Assembly (NCBI RefSeq): GCF_003991585.1
Contig: NZ_PQSP01000001.1
Coordinates: 186,001-250,000, forward strand
Direction: 5' to 3'
Length of the DNA stretch: 64,000 bases
From: Saezia sanguinis
GTDB taxonomy: Bacteria; Pseudomonadota; Gammaproteobacteria; Burkholderiales; Burkholderiaceae_C
How positions within the stretch are numbered: position 1 is the first letter of the stretch; the number at the start of each line of letters is the position of its first letter. Both the position numbers and the translations under genes were made by a program. Under the pieces are notes generated by a model. It was not told where the DNA came from. It saw only the letters and a program-made list of their open reading frames with translations, and did no database searches. Shown piece by piece: positions 56,234-63,907 of the stretch.

Positions 56234-56473
56234 TTATGAAAGCAAAAGAAAAGTGAGCGCCAGATACATCGTTGCGAACCGCACGACGACAAGCGCGAAT
56301 TCTTTATGGGAAAGCTCATTGGCTGCCCAGCAGGAGTAGGCAGAGCGGATTGCCCACACGCCCCACACCAGCAGCGCGATAAAGACAGCGCACAGAAGTA
56401 GTGTGGCAACGGCGTCGGGTTCAAATCCGCCATTGACCTTAAAAGCATTGAGCTGATCCGTAGAAAGGCTCAT
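56234..56473 (-). CDS. ICE membrane protein, TIGR03758 family
   Basis: A 79-residue protein: MSLSTDQLNAFKVNGGFEPDAVATLLLCAVFIALLVWGVWAIRSAY, one clear membrane helix (about 22-42), a short polar stretch (SCWAANELSHKEFAL) and a second helix (about 60-78). This layout is diagnostic for the TIGR03758 family found between RAQPRD and TIGR03745. Its ATG overlaps the RAQPRD stop (ATGA). Confidence 0.87.
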   Translation of the reverse strand: MSLSTDQLNAFKVNGGFEPDAVATLLLCAVFIALLVWGVWAIRSAYSCWAANELSHKEFALVVVRFATMYLALTFLLLS

Positions 56474-56820
56474 GGCTGGCCTTTCCTACTATTGACGTGC
56501 TCGGTGATGTATTGCCCTGTGATCTCCACTGGATCACGGGGCTGCGCACGCTGGGGTGTCAGGTAGTCACGGATACCATTGCGAATACGCTGCATATCTT
56601 CATGCAGTCGCGGATAGTCGAAATGGTAGCGGCTCTTCTGGTGCTGTGAGAGCATCTGGCTTTCAGCAGCAATGCGCTCCAGCGTGTCCAGTTGCCGCAC
56701 AAATATTGCCAGTTGTGCGTGTTCGTCAAAACCTGTTGGTTGCGCGTGTACTTGAGCACTGAGCACCCCGGTAAATAGAACTGCAATGGCGAGTTTTAAA
56801 CAAGAAAATAATTTAGGCAT
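56470..56820 (-). CDS. RAQPRD family ICE protein
   Basis: A 116-residue exported protein with signal peptide ending QVHAQ (about residue 26). It contains the family name motif itself, QRAQPRDPVEITGQY, near the C-terminus, and a helical body (AIFVRQLDTLERIAAESQML). Periplasmic T4SS accessory of unknown role. It is the first gene of the run RAQPRD-TIGR03758-03745-03750-03746-03749-03752-03751-ATPase; upstream lies the vapBC insertion instead of the usual TIGR03747 neighbour. Confidence 0.9.
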   Translation of the reverse strand: MPKLFSCLKLAIAVLFTGVLSAQVHAQPTGFDEHAQLAIFVRQLDTLERIAAESQMLSQHQKSRYHFDYPRLHEDMQRIRNGIRDYLTPQRAQPRDPVEITGQYITEHVNSRKGQP

Positions 56821-56880
56821 AACTTCATTGGTAAAGTGAAGATATGCTGATGTTCGGTCAGGATGGCCGCTCTAAGAGCA

Positions 56881-56922
56881 ATAAAAGCGGTTTTGATGCA
56901 GACGGTTTTCTTTGGCATGAAA
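56881..56922 (+). repeat. Direct repeat R1 (diverged copy of the H-NS gene promoter)
   Basis: 42 bp, 34 identical to R2 at 57824-57865 and in the same orientation. R1 keeps TTGATG plus a 17-bp spacer, but the -10 position reads CATGAA, so it should be inactive as a promoter. It lies between the RAQPRD gene and vapC. Confidence 0.7.
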
Positions 56923-57028
56923 AGCGTGAATCAAAAATTACTACAATTGAACCTGTTGGTAATATAGGAGTTCTTTGAGCTGATCTACTCCCATGAATAT
57001 TTTATAGGATACTCTCTGTCGCTGATAG

Positions 57029-57427
57029 TTAAGCACTCCAGTCTTCTGTGTGCACTTTTGGTACCTGTAAAAAAGCGTGGTCATTCGTAACCAATACGGC
57101 ACCTACAGTTAGAGCATGTGCGGCAATCATCATATCAAGGGGCGCTAAAACCTTTCCTTTACTCTCCATTTCAGCACGTAGTTTTCCATAAATGCCTGCT
57201 GTTTCCATATCCCAAGCAAGCGTATCTACACGTTTCAAAAACTCGTGTACCAATTGATGTAATTTTTTGGCTTCTGGACGTTTTGCCAAACCATACAAAA
57301 GCTCTCCTTCTGTTATTGCTGATATGCAAAGACTGGTCAGTGGAGCTGCCACTATCTGCTTTGTCACCTGTGGATTTTGCCTAATGAAATGGCTTACTGT
57401 GTTGGTATCGAGCATGTAGAGTTTCAT
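57029..57427 (-). CDS. vapC: VapC toxin, PIN-domain ribonuclease
   Basis: A 132-residue PIN-domain RNase of a type II toxin-antitoxin pair; VapC enzymes cleave RNA, often initiator tRNA. The catalytic acids are visible: Asp in [11 protein letters not shown] (near residue 6), Glu in [10 protein letters not shown], Asp in [11 protein letters not shown] and Asp in [11 protein letters not shown]. The start MKLYML at 57427 overlaps the vapB stop (ATGA), so toxin translation is coupled to the antitoxin; an upstream start at 57436 is less likely. It lies in the conjugation block, where it can stabilise the element (inference). Confidence 0.92.
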   Translation of the reverse strand: MKLYMLDTNTVSHFIRQNPQVTKQIVAAPLTSLCISAITEGELLYGLAKRPEAKKLHQLVHEFLKRVDTLAWDMETAGIYGKLRAEMESKGKVLAPLDMMIAAHALTVGAVLVTNDHAFLQVPKVHTEDWSA

Positions 57428-57684
57428 TCTTTCCACCCATCAAAAGGATCACGTTTTTGTTTCGTTTGTTCACGGTCTTTTTTGTTTAAAAAGTCTTTGG
57501 GAACTTCTGCATTTTCAATGGCTGCAAAAAAACCGTCCCAGTTATCAGGTTTACGCGATAGGATCACATCACCAGTTTTAGGATCTTGGCGAATATAAAC
57601 CTCTTTAGAGTCAAAGCGGAACTCCGCTGGTAAACGCACGGCTTGGCTGCGTCCATTGGTAAATATTTTAGCTGTTTGTGTCAT
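57424..57684 (-). CDS. vapB: VapB-type antitoxin (SpoVT/AbrB fold, VagC-like)
   Basis: An 86-residue antitoxin. The N-terminal [24 protein letters not shown] is the swapped-hairpin AbrB DNA-binding domain; the C-terminal part ([27 protein letters not shown]) is the toxin-binding tail. GAGG stands 6 bp before ATG 57684 (ATG 57687 is too close), and the much longer frame extending to 57966 is not homologous and crosses the operator. It presumably represses its own operon at the adjacent palindrome. Confidence 0.92.
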   Translation of the reverse strand: MTQTAKIFTNGRSQAVRLPAEFRFDSKEVYIRQDPKTGDVILSRKPDNWDGFFAAIENAEVPKDFLNKKDREQTKQKRDPFDGWKE

Positions 57685-57698
57685 CATGCACCTCTTGT

Positions 57699-57720
57699 GG
57701 TATATATCTAAGTATATACC
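57699..57720. promoter_or_regulatory. Perfect inverted-repeat operator of vapBC
   Basis: GGTATATA-TCTAAG-TATATACC, two perfect 8-bp arms around a 6-bp spacer, starting 15 bp upstream of the vapB start and rich in TATA steps, so it likely overlaps the promoter -10. A palindrome in this place is what VapB/VapBC complexes bind in known systems. Confidence 0.7.
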
Positions 57721-57823
57721 AAAAATGAGTGCAAAACAACCATGCATTCTCAGTTGTCGGTGCCATGGTTTGCTGAATGCGCTTACCAAATCAGCCAAGG
57801 AAAAGATAGTCATCTGATAATTG

Positions 57824-57865
57824 ATAAAAGTGGGTTTGATACAAATGGTTTTCTTTGATATAAAA
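57824..57865 (+). repeat. Direct repeat R2
   Basis: Partner of R1 (34 of 42 identical). Unlike R1 it contains a good promoter (listed separately). R1 and R2 bracket the vapBC pair and the vapBC operator. Confidence 0.7.
57836..57864 (+). promoter_or_regulatory. Promoter of the H-NS-like gene
   Basis: TTGATA (57836-57841), 17 bp, TATAAA (57859-57864), giving a start near 57871 and a 30-nt leader with GAGGAAAG as ribosome binding site. Confidence 0.65.
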
Positions 57866-57901
57866 TTGACAAGTCGTTCAACTACTTGAGGAAAGCCTAA
57901 A

Positions 57902-58288
57902 ATGCCTACTGATTTATCCAAACTTAGCTTGTCCGGGTTGAAAAAACTTAGCCAAAATATCACCACTGAAATTAAAAAAAGAGCCCGTCAATCGAAACGG
58001 GAGATCTTGAAAGAAGTGAAAAAGCTTTGTGCCAAAGAAGGTGTGGCATTTAAAGAATTATTGAGCCTTAGAGAAAAAGAGGGGACACAAACCCAACAAT
58101 CAACAAAACAGGCCGCAAAGACCACCAGAGCAAAGCAGTCTAAAAAACCGTTAAAGCCGGTGTATTTTCATCAGACTGATCCAGGCAAGACCTGGTCAGG
58201 GCGTGGCAGAAAGCCGCTGTGGGTTGTGGCCTGGATTGAGCAGGGTAAAGATATGGAAAAATTGAAAATTCGCCCTGGTAAAAAATAA
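57902..58288 (+). CDS. H-NS-like nucleoid protein
   Basis: A 128-residue H-NS-family protein. The N-terminal half is a helical oligomerisation region ([40 protein letters not shown]). A Thr/Gln/Lys-rich linker (about 62-85) precedes the C-terminal DNA-binding domain with the hallmark [22 protein letters not shown] (core TWSGRGRKP, about 98-107). H-NS proteins silence AT-rich foreign DNA; ICE- and plasmid-borne copies commonly reduce the cost of carriage. Likely targets nearby are the AT-rich upstream regions of cdiA and at 38.5 kb (inference). It is plus strand, against the conjugation genes. Confidence 0.88.
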   Translation: MPTDLSKLSLSGLKKLSQNITTEIKKRARQSKREILKEVKKLCAKEGVAFKELLSLREKEGTQTQQSTKQAAKTTRAKQSKKPLKPVYFHQTDPGKTWSGRGRKPLWVVAWIEQGKDMEKLKIRPGKK

Positions 58289-58444
58289 CAATGCAATGTA
58301 GACAAATCGCTCGAATACAAGAAATTTATAAAGATTATTTTCACAAAGGCTGTTGATCTGATCAGATATTTTTATAATCAGCTATGAGGCATTCATAGCA
58401 CAAAAGATAACCTGATAAAGCAACGAGGGCAGAACGAGGGCCGT

Positions 58445-59428
58445 ATGAGGATTGATAAAGCCTATTGTGAAGAGCTAGGGCGTGAAGTTGATATTGAAGA
58501 AGCGTGTATGGAGTTTGCTTTGCAGGACAAGCTCAGCAAATTCCATTTTCTGTGTACCGATCCGGTTTGCAGAAACTATGGCGTGAGAGTCTCAGCAATC
58601 AATCACAATAAGGTCGCAGAAGATACACCACTTAAAAGCCCGCATTTCCGTATATGGGATACACATTCAGAGCAGTGTGAGTGGATGGAGTTGGATGAGG
58701 CTTTGCAGCAAGAAGGTACAGAGTCAACTACAAACACCTGCTCTAGCAGGGTGGCAGCACAGCTTCAGGCGATTAATACACGGCTGATCAGTCATTTTGT
58801 TATTCCCGATGTAGAGAATGAACCGACTGCGCCTGAGCCTCAAGATGATGAATTAAAAAATATCAGAACCATTGTTGATCGCAAGAAAAGGCTGAATGCC
58901 AGAAGAGAATATGCGCAGCAGGCTGGTTCTACCACCAGGAATCTGGATTCTTTGGTGAGTTGCTTTTTAGGGTTAAAAGATCAGAATTTACTCGATGCGC
59001 AGGAAGTGTCCATATCCGGTGGTGCAGGCACCATCAGCTTCAGAAACCTGTTCAGACATATACGGTATGGTCTTGTGGACGGAGTTGCTGTGTATTATGG
59101 TGGTGCGCGTCTTTACAAACGGTATGGCGAGGGTTTTGCGCTGAACCTGATAGACAAAAAAGATGGGGAAAACATCAGTTTATACATATCAAAAGATGAT
59201 ATCCAAAGTTACCGGCCTGCAAAACGCTTTAACCGGGATATCGATCAAATGCAGGAAATGGTAAATGAAGGGCTAAATCCCTATTTCACAATCTACTGGA
59301 TCGGTGGTCTTAAAAAAGGGGAGAAGGGGTATAGCGTGGATTTTAAACATCTATCTCATTTCACCATGCGCCTTAACTGTCCTTCAAAGAAACCCACAAC
59401 CCTTGTTGGGGGTGAATCTGAGGAGTAG
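58445..59428 (+). CDS. Protein of unknown function with an N-terminal Cys/His cluster
   Basis: A 327-residue soluble protein. GAGGG 6-7 bp before the ATG supports the start. The N-terminal part has Cys/His residues spaced like a zinc-binding module: KFHFLCTDPVCRNYGVRVSAINH ... SPHFRIWDTHSEQCEWMELDE, recalling the N-terminal finger of CoiA-like and DNA-repair-associated proteins. The middle (about 110-170) is charged and helical; the last part (about 180-310) is beta-rich (VSISGGAGTISFRNLFRHIRYG, GLNPYFTIYWIGGLKK). No family recognised. Its end overlaps the convergent next gene by 56 bp. Confidence 0.65.
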   Translation: MRIDKAYCEELGREVDIEEACMEFALQDKLSKFHFLCTDPVCRNYGVRVSAINHNKVAEDTPLKSPHFRIWDTHSEQCEWMELDEALQQEGTESTTNTCSSRVAAQLQAINTRLISHFVIPDVENEPTAPEPQDDELKNIRTIVDRKKRLNARREYAQQAGSTTRNLDSLVSCFLGLKDQNLLDAQEVSISGGAGTISFRNLFRHIRYGLVDGVAVYYGGARLYKRYGEGFALNLIDKKDGENISLYISKDDIQSYRPAKRFNRDIDQMQEMVNEGLNPYFTIYWIGGLKKGEKGYSVDFKHLSHFTMRLNCPSKKPTTLVGGESEE

Positions 59429-59801
59429 GTGAAGTAGACGAGGTAAGCGTATTAGCGTTTTGCGCTATATTCAATAATGATTTGATAAAGAAAACCCCGT
59501 CGACCAATCCGGGCAGGGCGATATCTTGCTGGTCATCTTGCGGATTGCCCAAGTCAATGCATCCCCGGTTGATAACAATGGTTGCTGCTATAGAATCTTT
59601 CGAGGTGATGTTATATGAGTCCACGGTAAGATAAAGATTCCCGCAGTGATAGTAAGCGTCTACTCTTATTTCAAACGTACTGAGCCTGGATTTAACGTAT
59701 GTTCCAAATGCGCTCATCCACTGGGTGCAATCAGCCCGGCGGGAAAAATCACCATCCAGGCATTCGGTATCCCGAATGAATTTGATTTTTTGGTTTTTCA
59801 T
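59373..59801 (-). CDS. Hypothetical protein (142 aa)
   Basis: A 142-residue protein, MKNQKIKFIRDTECLDGDFSRRADCTQWMSAFGTYVKSRL, with a well-formed beta-rich middle (RVDAYYHCGNLYLTVDSYNITSKDSIAATIVINRGCIDLG) and no membrane segment. No good ribosome binding site precedes the ATG. It lies in the conjugation operon orientation, 19 bp after TIGR03747, and its last 56 bp overlap the convergent 327-aa gene. The reading frame looks protein-like and is probably real, but I have no family support. Confidence 0.45.
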   Translation of the reverse strand: MKNQKIKFIRDTECLDGDFSRRADCTQWMSAFGTYVKSRLSTFEIRVDAYYHCGNLYLTVDSYNITSKDSIAATIVINRGCIDLGNPQDDQQDIALPGLVDGVFFIKSLLNIAQNANTLTSSTSPTPQIHPQQGLWVSLKDS

Positions 59802-59820
59802 TATGATTTCAGCAATAAAA

Positions 59821-60567
59821 TTAAAGGTATCGTTTGAAGCTGGCTGCGGTGATATTCACTGCTGTACCTAACAACATGGCACCGGGCAACAGTACCAGCA
59901 ACGGAGAAACGCTCCATGGCATGGCCAAGTACACCATCCACGGAAGAACAAGAAGTGGAACTAAAAATGCTCTTGCACGGTGATAAATAAAACCGGATTC
60001 ATATCCAGCAGTCATGCGCCGGATATCACGTTTGACTAGCCCGTCAATGAGGCCGACAATGATTGCCAGGAGCATCAGCGGCAAACTGAACATAATCACC
60101 AGTGTTCTCACCATGAATGTCAGCGTGGTGTATGCCGCTGCCAGCACATCATCCTGTATATACCCATAAGCCAGTGCTACATACTCCCTGAAACGTAGTT
60201 TGCGGGCACTATCCCTATCAGTGGGGGTTACGATGGCTTTGGTCTGTTCGGTCAGTCCTGTGCGAATAAACAGCCATTCATACGCCTGATTCAAAAGCCA
60301 GCCGACTTTTTGGACAGGCTCAGAGATCAGGATGCTTTGAGTATACGTTTGCGAGAATTGCTCCACTTCGTAATGAAACATGTTTTGTGCGTGTTTGTAA
60401 CCCTGGTCTTTCCAAAACAGATTCATTCCGACAATTTCGACAATAATGGACAGTAGCAGTGAAGCACACAGAATACCAAAAATCGCCAATGGCAAGCCAA
60501 GCAGTTTTCCGATAAAGGTCTTGGGTTTGGCTTGCTGCGATTGAGCGGTATCAGCTGCGTCAGCCAT
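59821..60567 (-). CDS. ICE membrane protein, TIGR03747 family
   Basis: A 248-residue inner-membrane protein usually encoded just after traD in PFGI-1-like ICEs. It starts MADAADTAQSQQAKPKTFIGKLLGLPLAIFGIL, with a first helix at about 25-47, a soluble region with WKDQGYKHAQNMFHYEVEQFSQTY and EPVQKVGWLLNQAYEWLFIRTGL, and further helices at about 145-182 and 205-240. ATG 60567 lies inside traD, an 8-bp overlap; longer in-frame starts reaching 60630 are less likely. It probably assists the coupling protein (inference). Confidence 0.88.
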   Translation of the reverse strand: MADAADTAQSQQAKPKTFIGKLLGLPLAIFGILCASLLLSIIVEIVGMNLFWKDQGYKHAQNMFHYEVEQFSQTYTQSILISEPVQKVGWLLNQAYEWLFIRTGLTEQTKAIVTPTDRDSARKLRFREYVALAYGYIQDDVLAAAYTTLTFMVRTLVIMFSLPLMLLAIIVGLIDGLVKRDIRRMTAGYESGFIYHRARAFLVPLLVLPWMVYLAMPWSVSPLLVLLPGAMLLGTAVNITAASFKRYL

Positions 60568-62779
60568 GTTCAATTTCTTCCGTAGCGGACAGATCAGGTG
60601 ACATGACCTGATAGATGCCGGACTCATCAATCGGGGCTTGTGGCTCTACGGATTCCTGTGTGCTCAGTTGTTTAAAATCCTCGACCAGATCTGCTGGCAG
60701 ATGTTCGCTGTGCAGCGATGGTAATATCTGCTGCTCCCACCACCTTGTGCACTCGACATACTGAGTTCTCATATAGTCTGCAAGCGACTGGATATTTTGG
60801 GGAATCTCTTCTCCTGGATCGGTTGCTGGTAGCGGCATACGGATTTTCCAAAGCTGCCCACCTTCGAGCAGTGCAAAAGCCTGTCCTTTGGGCAAACCAA
60901 CAATGTGAGAGGGTTCTAGCATCGGGACACTGGCTGCAGTAATGCGGTTGACGGTATTGCTGGTAAAAGAGGTGTTGCCGGTAGGATCGGAAGTATCGGT
61001 TGCGCCACTCATCAAAAGCGAACTGTATACTTCAACTTTTGGAAGCTGTTTGGTAAGCAGTTCAGCCGTTGCTGTTTCCCGCACGCGCAGCATAATGAGG
61101 TTATTGAAATTTCCAAGTACCTGACCGGCTTTTGGTTTGCTGCCGATCCTTGCCTCGATGTCACTCATCGTTTGGGTGTAAGCCGTGATTTGTAAACCCG
61201 CGCCGCCGCCCTTGTTAATCATCGGCAGGAATTCATCGCCCATAAGTTCGTTGACTTCATCGGCATGGACGTTGATTGGCACTTTAACGTGCGGATTTTC
61301 TCCAGGCAAACCATCATCCAATCCGAATTTATAGATGTGGCCAGCCACAGAGACGAGGTCGGCAAACATGGAGTTGCCAACAGCAGAAGCCACCACGGTG
61401 TCGGACAAGGCATCGAGCCCGACATAAACAATGGCTCGCTGGCGAATGACCTGCATCCAGTCTATAACAGGGCGGGGATCATTGAGGTCCGAATAATTCG
61501 GAGCCAGTAACTGTGAAATTTTGCCAGTGGTGAGTTTTTCCAGTAGCGGTAAAAGACTCGCGACGATTTTGTCAAAATAGGTTTTGTCGTATCGCACAGC
61601 TGATTTCAGACCATCGAGAATCGGGTCATAGATTCTCTCCTGTGTCAGATACTGGTCAAGTGCCACGACACGTTTTTCTCTGCCGATCATGTTGCGTGGC
61701 ATGTTTTTCTCGTTGATTTTGGCCTCAATTTGCACGATAACATCCCACGCTTTTGGGTTACGCTCAGAAAAATAATGCTGTGCGTATTCGATAAACAGTT
61801 CGTCGATGTTAATCACATGGCGTTGAATCTGGAGGTAGTCAGGTCGGTGACCGAGTTCGACCAGGGCACGAGCGATCACATTGATGAAGCGCCACGCAAA
61901 CTCTTTAAATGCGGCGCTGTTGCCTTCACCCGAAAGCTGACCGGAAATACGGCTTGCTACCTCTGATATACGTCCGAATCGTCCGACTGCGTTGTATCTC
62001 GCCGAGATTTCCGGCCAGCCCAGGTGAAAGATATAAAACTCGTTTTCCCGCCCGGCTCTTTTTGCCTCGATATACATGCGAATCAGCATGTCAGCATCAC
62101 CCTTGGGATCAATGAAAATCGTTGTCTCTCCGCGCCGGATATCCTGTGTTACAAAAAGCTCGCCCAGCCGGGTTTTGCCAACGCGAGTTGTACCCAATAC
62201 CAGCGTATGCCCGACACGCTCACCCAGCGGCAGTGTCACATCGACTTCATTGGGTTCAATGCCATGCAAGCGGGGCATACCACCAACGGGCGGCAATGGC
62301 CTGACCGGGTTCAGTGGATTGTCCCAGCGGGTAACCTTTGCCAGCCAGGCAATGTATTTCGGTGAAAACTCCAGCCTTGCTTCAAAGCGCCTGGCACCAT
62401 ACCAATAGACAGGCATTTCCACATATTTGCGAAATTCCGGTTTGTAAGTCTGTGTCAGGCGATGCGTGTGTTGTTGTCCCCATTGAAACCCCCGACCAAT
62501 AAACAACCGCTGGTTGCTCACAGGAATTTGCCTGCTGGTGACAGCGTATTTGGGTAGACGGCGAATATTGCGCCGGTAGCGTAGAATGACCCAGGCATCA
62601 CGAAGCCGGATGCCCGCAAATGTCAGCAGCAAAGCGGCAGCGGTAACGCCAAAAGCAGGGGAGAGTGCCAGTGCCCAGGGTGCGGCAATACACAGAAATG
62701 CCGCACAGATACAGACCGCTACCGTATAAAGTTCGACTGCTGGCCGCAGCAAGACTTCAATTGACTGATCCTGCGCCAT
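60560..62779 (-). CDS. traD: Conjugative coupling protein TraD (VirD4 type, TIGR03743)
   Basis: A 739-residue inner-membrane ATPase linking the relaxosome to the T4SS. Two N-terminal helices (about 15-65) are followed by the P-loop LGTTRVGKTRLGELFV (about 195-210) and FIDPKGDADMLIRMYIEAKRAG. The Walker B motif is INVHADEVNELMGDEF (about 505-515), followed by AYTQTMSDIEARIGSKPKAGQVLGNFNNLIMLRV, typical of ICE-type TraD. The C-terminal 60 residues are acidic and may bind the relaxosome. It lies 4 bp after TIGR03765 and overlaps TIGR03747. Confidence 0.93.
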   Translation of the reverse strand: MAQDQSIEVLLRPAVELYTVAVCICAAFLCIAAPWALALSPAFGVTAAALLLTFAGIRLRDAWVILRYRRNIRRLPKYAVTSRQIPVSNQRLFIGRGFQWGQQHTHRLTQTYKPEFRKYVEMPVYWYGARRFEARLEFSPKYIAWLAKVTRWDNPLNPVRPLPPVGGMPRLHGIEPNEVDVTLPLGERVGHTLVLGTTRVGKTRLGELFVTQDIRRGETTIFIDPKGDADMLIRMYIEAKRAGRENEFYIFHLGWPEISARYNAVGRFGRISEVASRISGQLSGEGNSAAFKEFAWRFINVIARALVELGHRPDYLQIQRHVINIDELFIEYAQHYFSERNPKAWDVIVQIEAKINEKNMPRNMIGREKRVVALDQYLTQERIYDPILDGLKSAVRYDKTYFDKIVASLLPLLEKLTTGKISQLLAPNYSDLNDPRPVIDWMQVIRQRAIVYVGLDALSDTVVASAVGNSMFADLVSVAGHIYKFGLDDGLPGENPHVKVPINVHADEVNELMGDEFLPMINKGGGAGLQITAYTQTMSDIEARIGSKPKAGQVLGNFNNLIMLRVRETATAELLTKQLPKVEVYSSLLMSGATDTSDPTGNTSFTSNTVNRITAASVPMLEPSHIVGLPKGQAFALLEGGQLWKIRMPLPATDPGEEIPQNIQSLADYMRTQYVECTRWWEQQILPSLHSEHLPADLVEDFKQLSTQESVEPQAPIDESGIYQVMSPDLSATEEIEHG

Positions 62780-62783
62780 ATTT

Positions 62784-63326
62784 CTATTGCTCGATGCCGG
62801 TTGCAGTGATCAGCACCGGATAGTGTTTCAACTGCAAGCGGGCTGCCAGATCGTCACCAGGGGTAGGGGAAAGCGTGATTTCTGGAGCCAGTTGGCGCAG
62901 TTGGTCCAGACTGTCCATGGAGTCCACATTGACCACCAGACCGAATGCTCCCATTTCACGCAAAATGCTTCTACGCTCTTTCAGCCACTTTCGGGAGAGT
63001 TCATCATCGCCAATCAAAAAAAATGGCAACAGACCGGGCGCATTGATTATTCGGGGAGCAACCGGCCCAGGTGTCAGGCGCTTGGAGCTTATCGGCAACA
63101 CGAAGGATTCGTCCTGTTGGGAAACCTGTGACGGTTGGTGCAAGGCTGCAGGTGTAGGTGAAAGTTCAAGTGCAGATGAAAGCGCAGATGCATTGGGCAC
63201 AATGCCGATGGCATCGAAATATGGTGAGGTAGACCTGCCGCCGTAGTCTTCAATAACGGTCAATGATTGGGCATTAATGCAGGTTATGGGACATAGTAGC
63301 AAAAGTGACAGATAAAAGTGTTTCAT
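62784..63326 (-). CDS. ICE protein, TIGR03765 family (PFL_4695-like)
   Basis: A 180-residue exported protein with signal peptide about residues 1-19 (CINAQ). Family features include SLTVIEDYGGRSTSPYFDAIG right after cleavage and the C-terminal half GLLPFFLIGDDELSRKWLKERRSILREMGAFGLVVNVDSMDSLDQLRQLAPEITLSPTPGDDLAARLQLKHYPVLIT, the TIGR03765 conserved block. The ATG overlaps the transglycosylase stop (ATGA). Function is unknown; it always sits between the transglycosylase and traD in this ICE class. Confidence 0.88.
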   Translation of the reverse strand: MKHFYLSLLLLCPITCINAQSLTVIEDYGGRSTSPYFDAIGIVPNASALSSALELSPTPAALHQPSQVSQQDESFVLPISSKRLTPGPVAPRIINAPGLLPFFLIGDDELSRKWLKERRSILREMGAFGLVVNVDSMDSLDQLRQLAPEITLSPTPGDDLAARLQLKHYPVLITATGIEQ

Positions 63327-63907
63327 TTCAGTGCGACCAGTTGTTTGGATGGAAAAGATTGGCGTTGAGGTAGCTGTTGCGGTAGTAATCGGGCATAGTG
63401 CCTTTGAACGGCCACACGGTACCGCGCAGCGGCAGCCCCGTTGGCAGGGGAGTGATATTTGCCCATCGTGATGAGCCAGTCCTGACCGGGGCGGTGTTGT
63501 TCCGTCAGTATTTGCCCAGCGAGTGTCAGGTTCACATAGGGATCAAGCAAATCACACGGTTTCCCGACTCTGTGAGAGTGATAGCCCACATTAATCTGTC
63601 CAAGGCCCACATCGATACGTTTGGCGGATGTGGTTTTAAGGGCCGCAGTCAATCTGGTGCAGGCAGCCTCCTGTGTATCAAAGTAATATCCCTGGCCTGA
63701 AATATTGAGTGTCCAGGGCCATGGACGATGTTTCCCATTGATGGATCTGCCGCTTTCCTGCAAGGCGATAGCATAAAGCACCGTTGCAGGAATCTCGGAA
63801 TAAGCAGCTGCGATCTGATATGCCGGAGGTGGGATTTCTTGTGCTTTGGCATTTTGAATACCTGTTCCAAGGGCATGCAGCAGTAAAAGAAAGAGGATGA
63901 CTTTCAT
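63323..63907 (-). CDS. Lytic transglycosylase of the conjugation apparatus
   Basis: A 194-residue exported muramidase that opens peptidoglycan for the T4SS. Signal peptide MKVILFLLLLHALGTGIQNAKA; SLT-domain features are AAYSEIPATVLYAIALQESG (catalytic Glu in QESG, near residue 50), GLGQINVGYHSH, and a C-terminal GKYHSPANGAAAARYRVAVQRHYARL. The start is ATG 63907 because the preceding gene ends in an ATGA overlap there; the in-frame ATG at 63919 would lie inside that gene. Confidence 0.88.
   Translation of the reverse strand: MKVILFLLLLHALGTGIQNAKAQEIPPPAYQIAAAYSEIPATVLYAIALQESGRSINGKHRPWPWTLNISGQGYYFDTQEAACTRLTAALKTTSAKRIDVGLGQINVGYHSHRVGKPCDLLDPYVNLTLAGQILTEQHRPGQDWLITMGKYHSPANGAAAARYRVAVQRHYARLLPQQLPQRQSFPSKQLVALK

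Noticed and set aside
57424..57966. Longer (180-aa) version of the VapB frame
   Set aside because: The extra 90+ residues read through the operator and into the H-NS promoter region; the AbrB fold begins at MTQTAKIF with a ribosome binding site 6 bp upstream.
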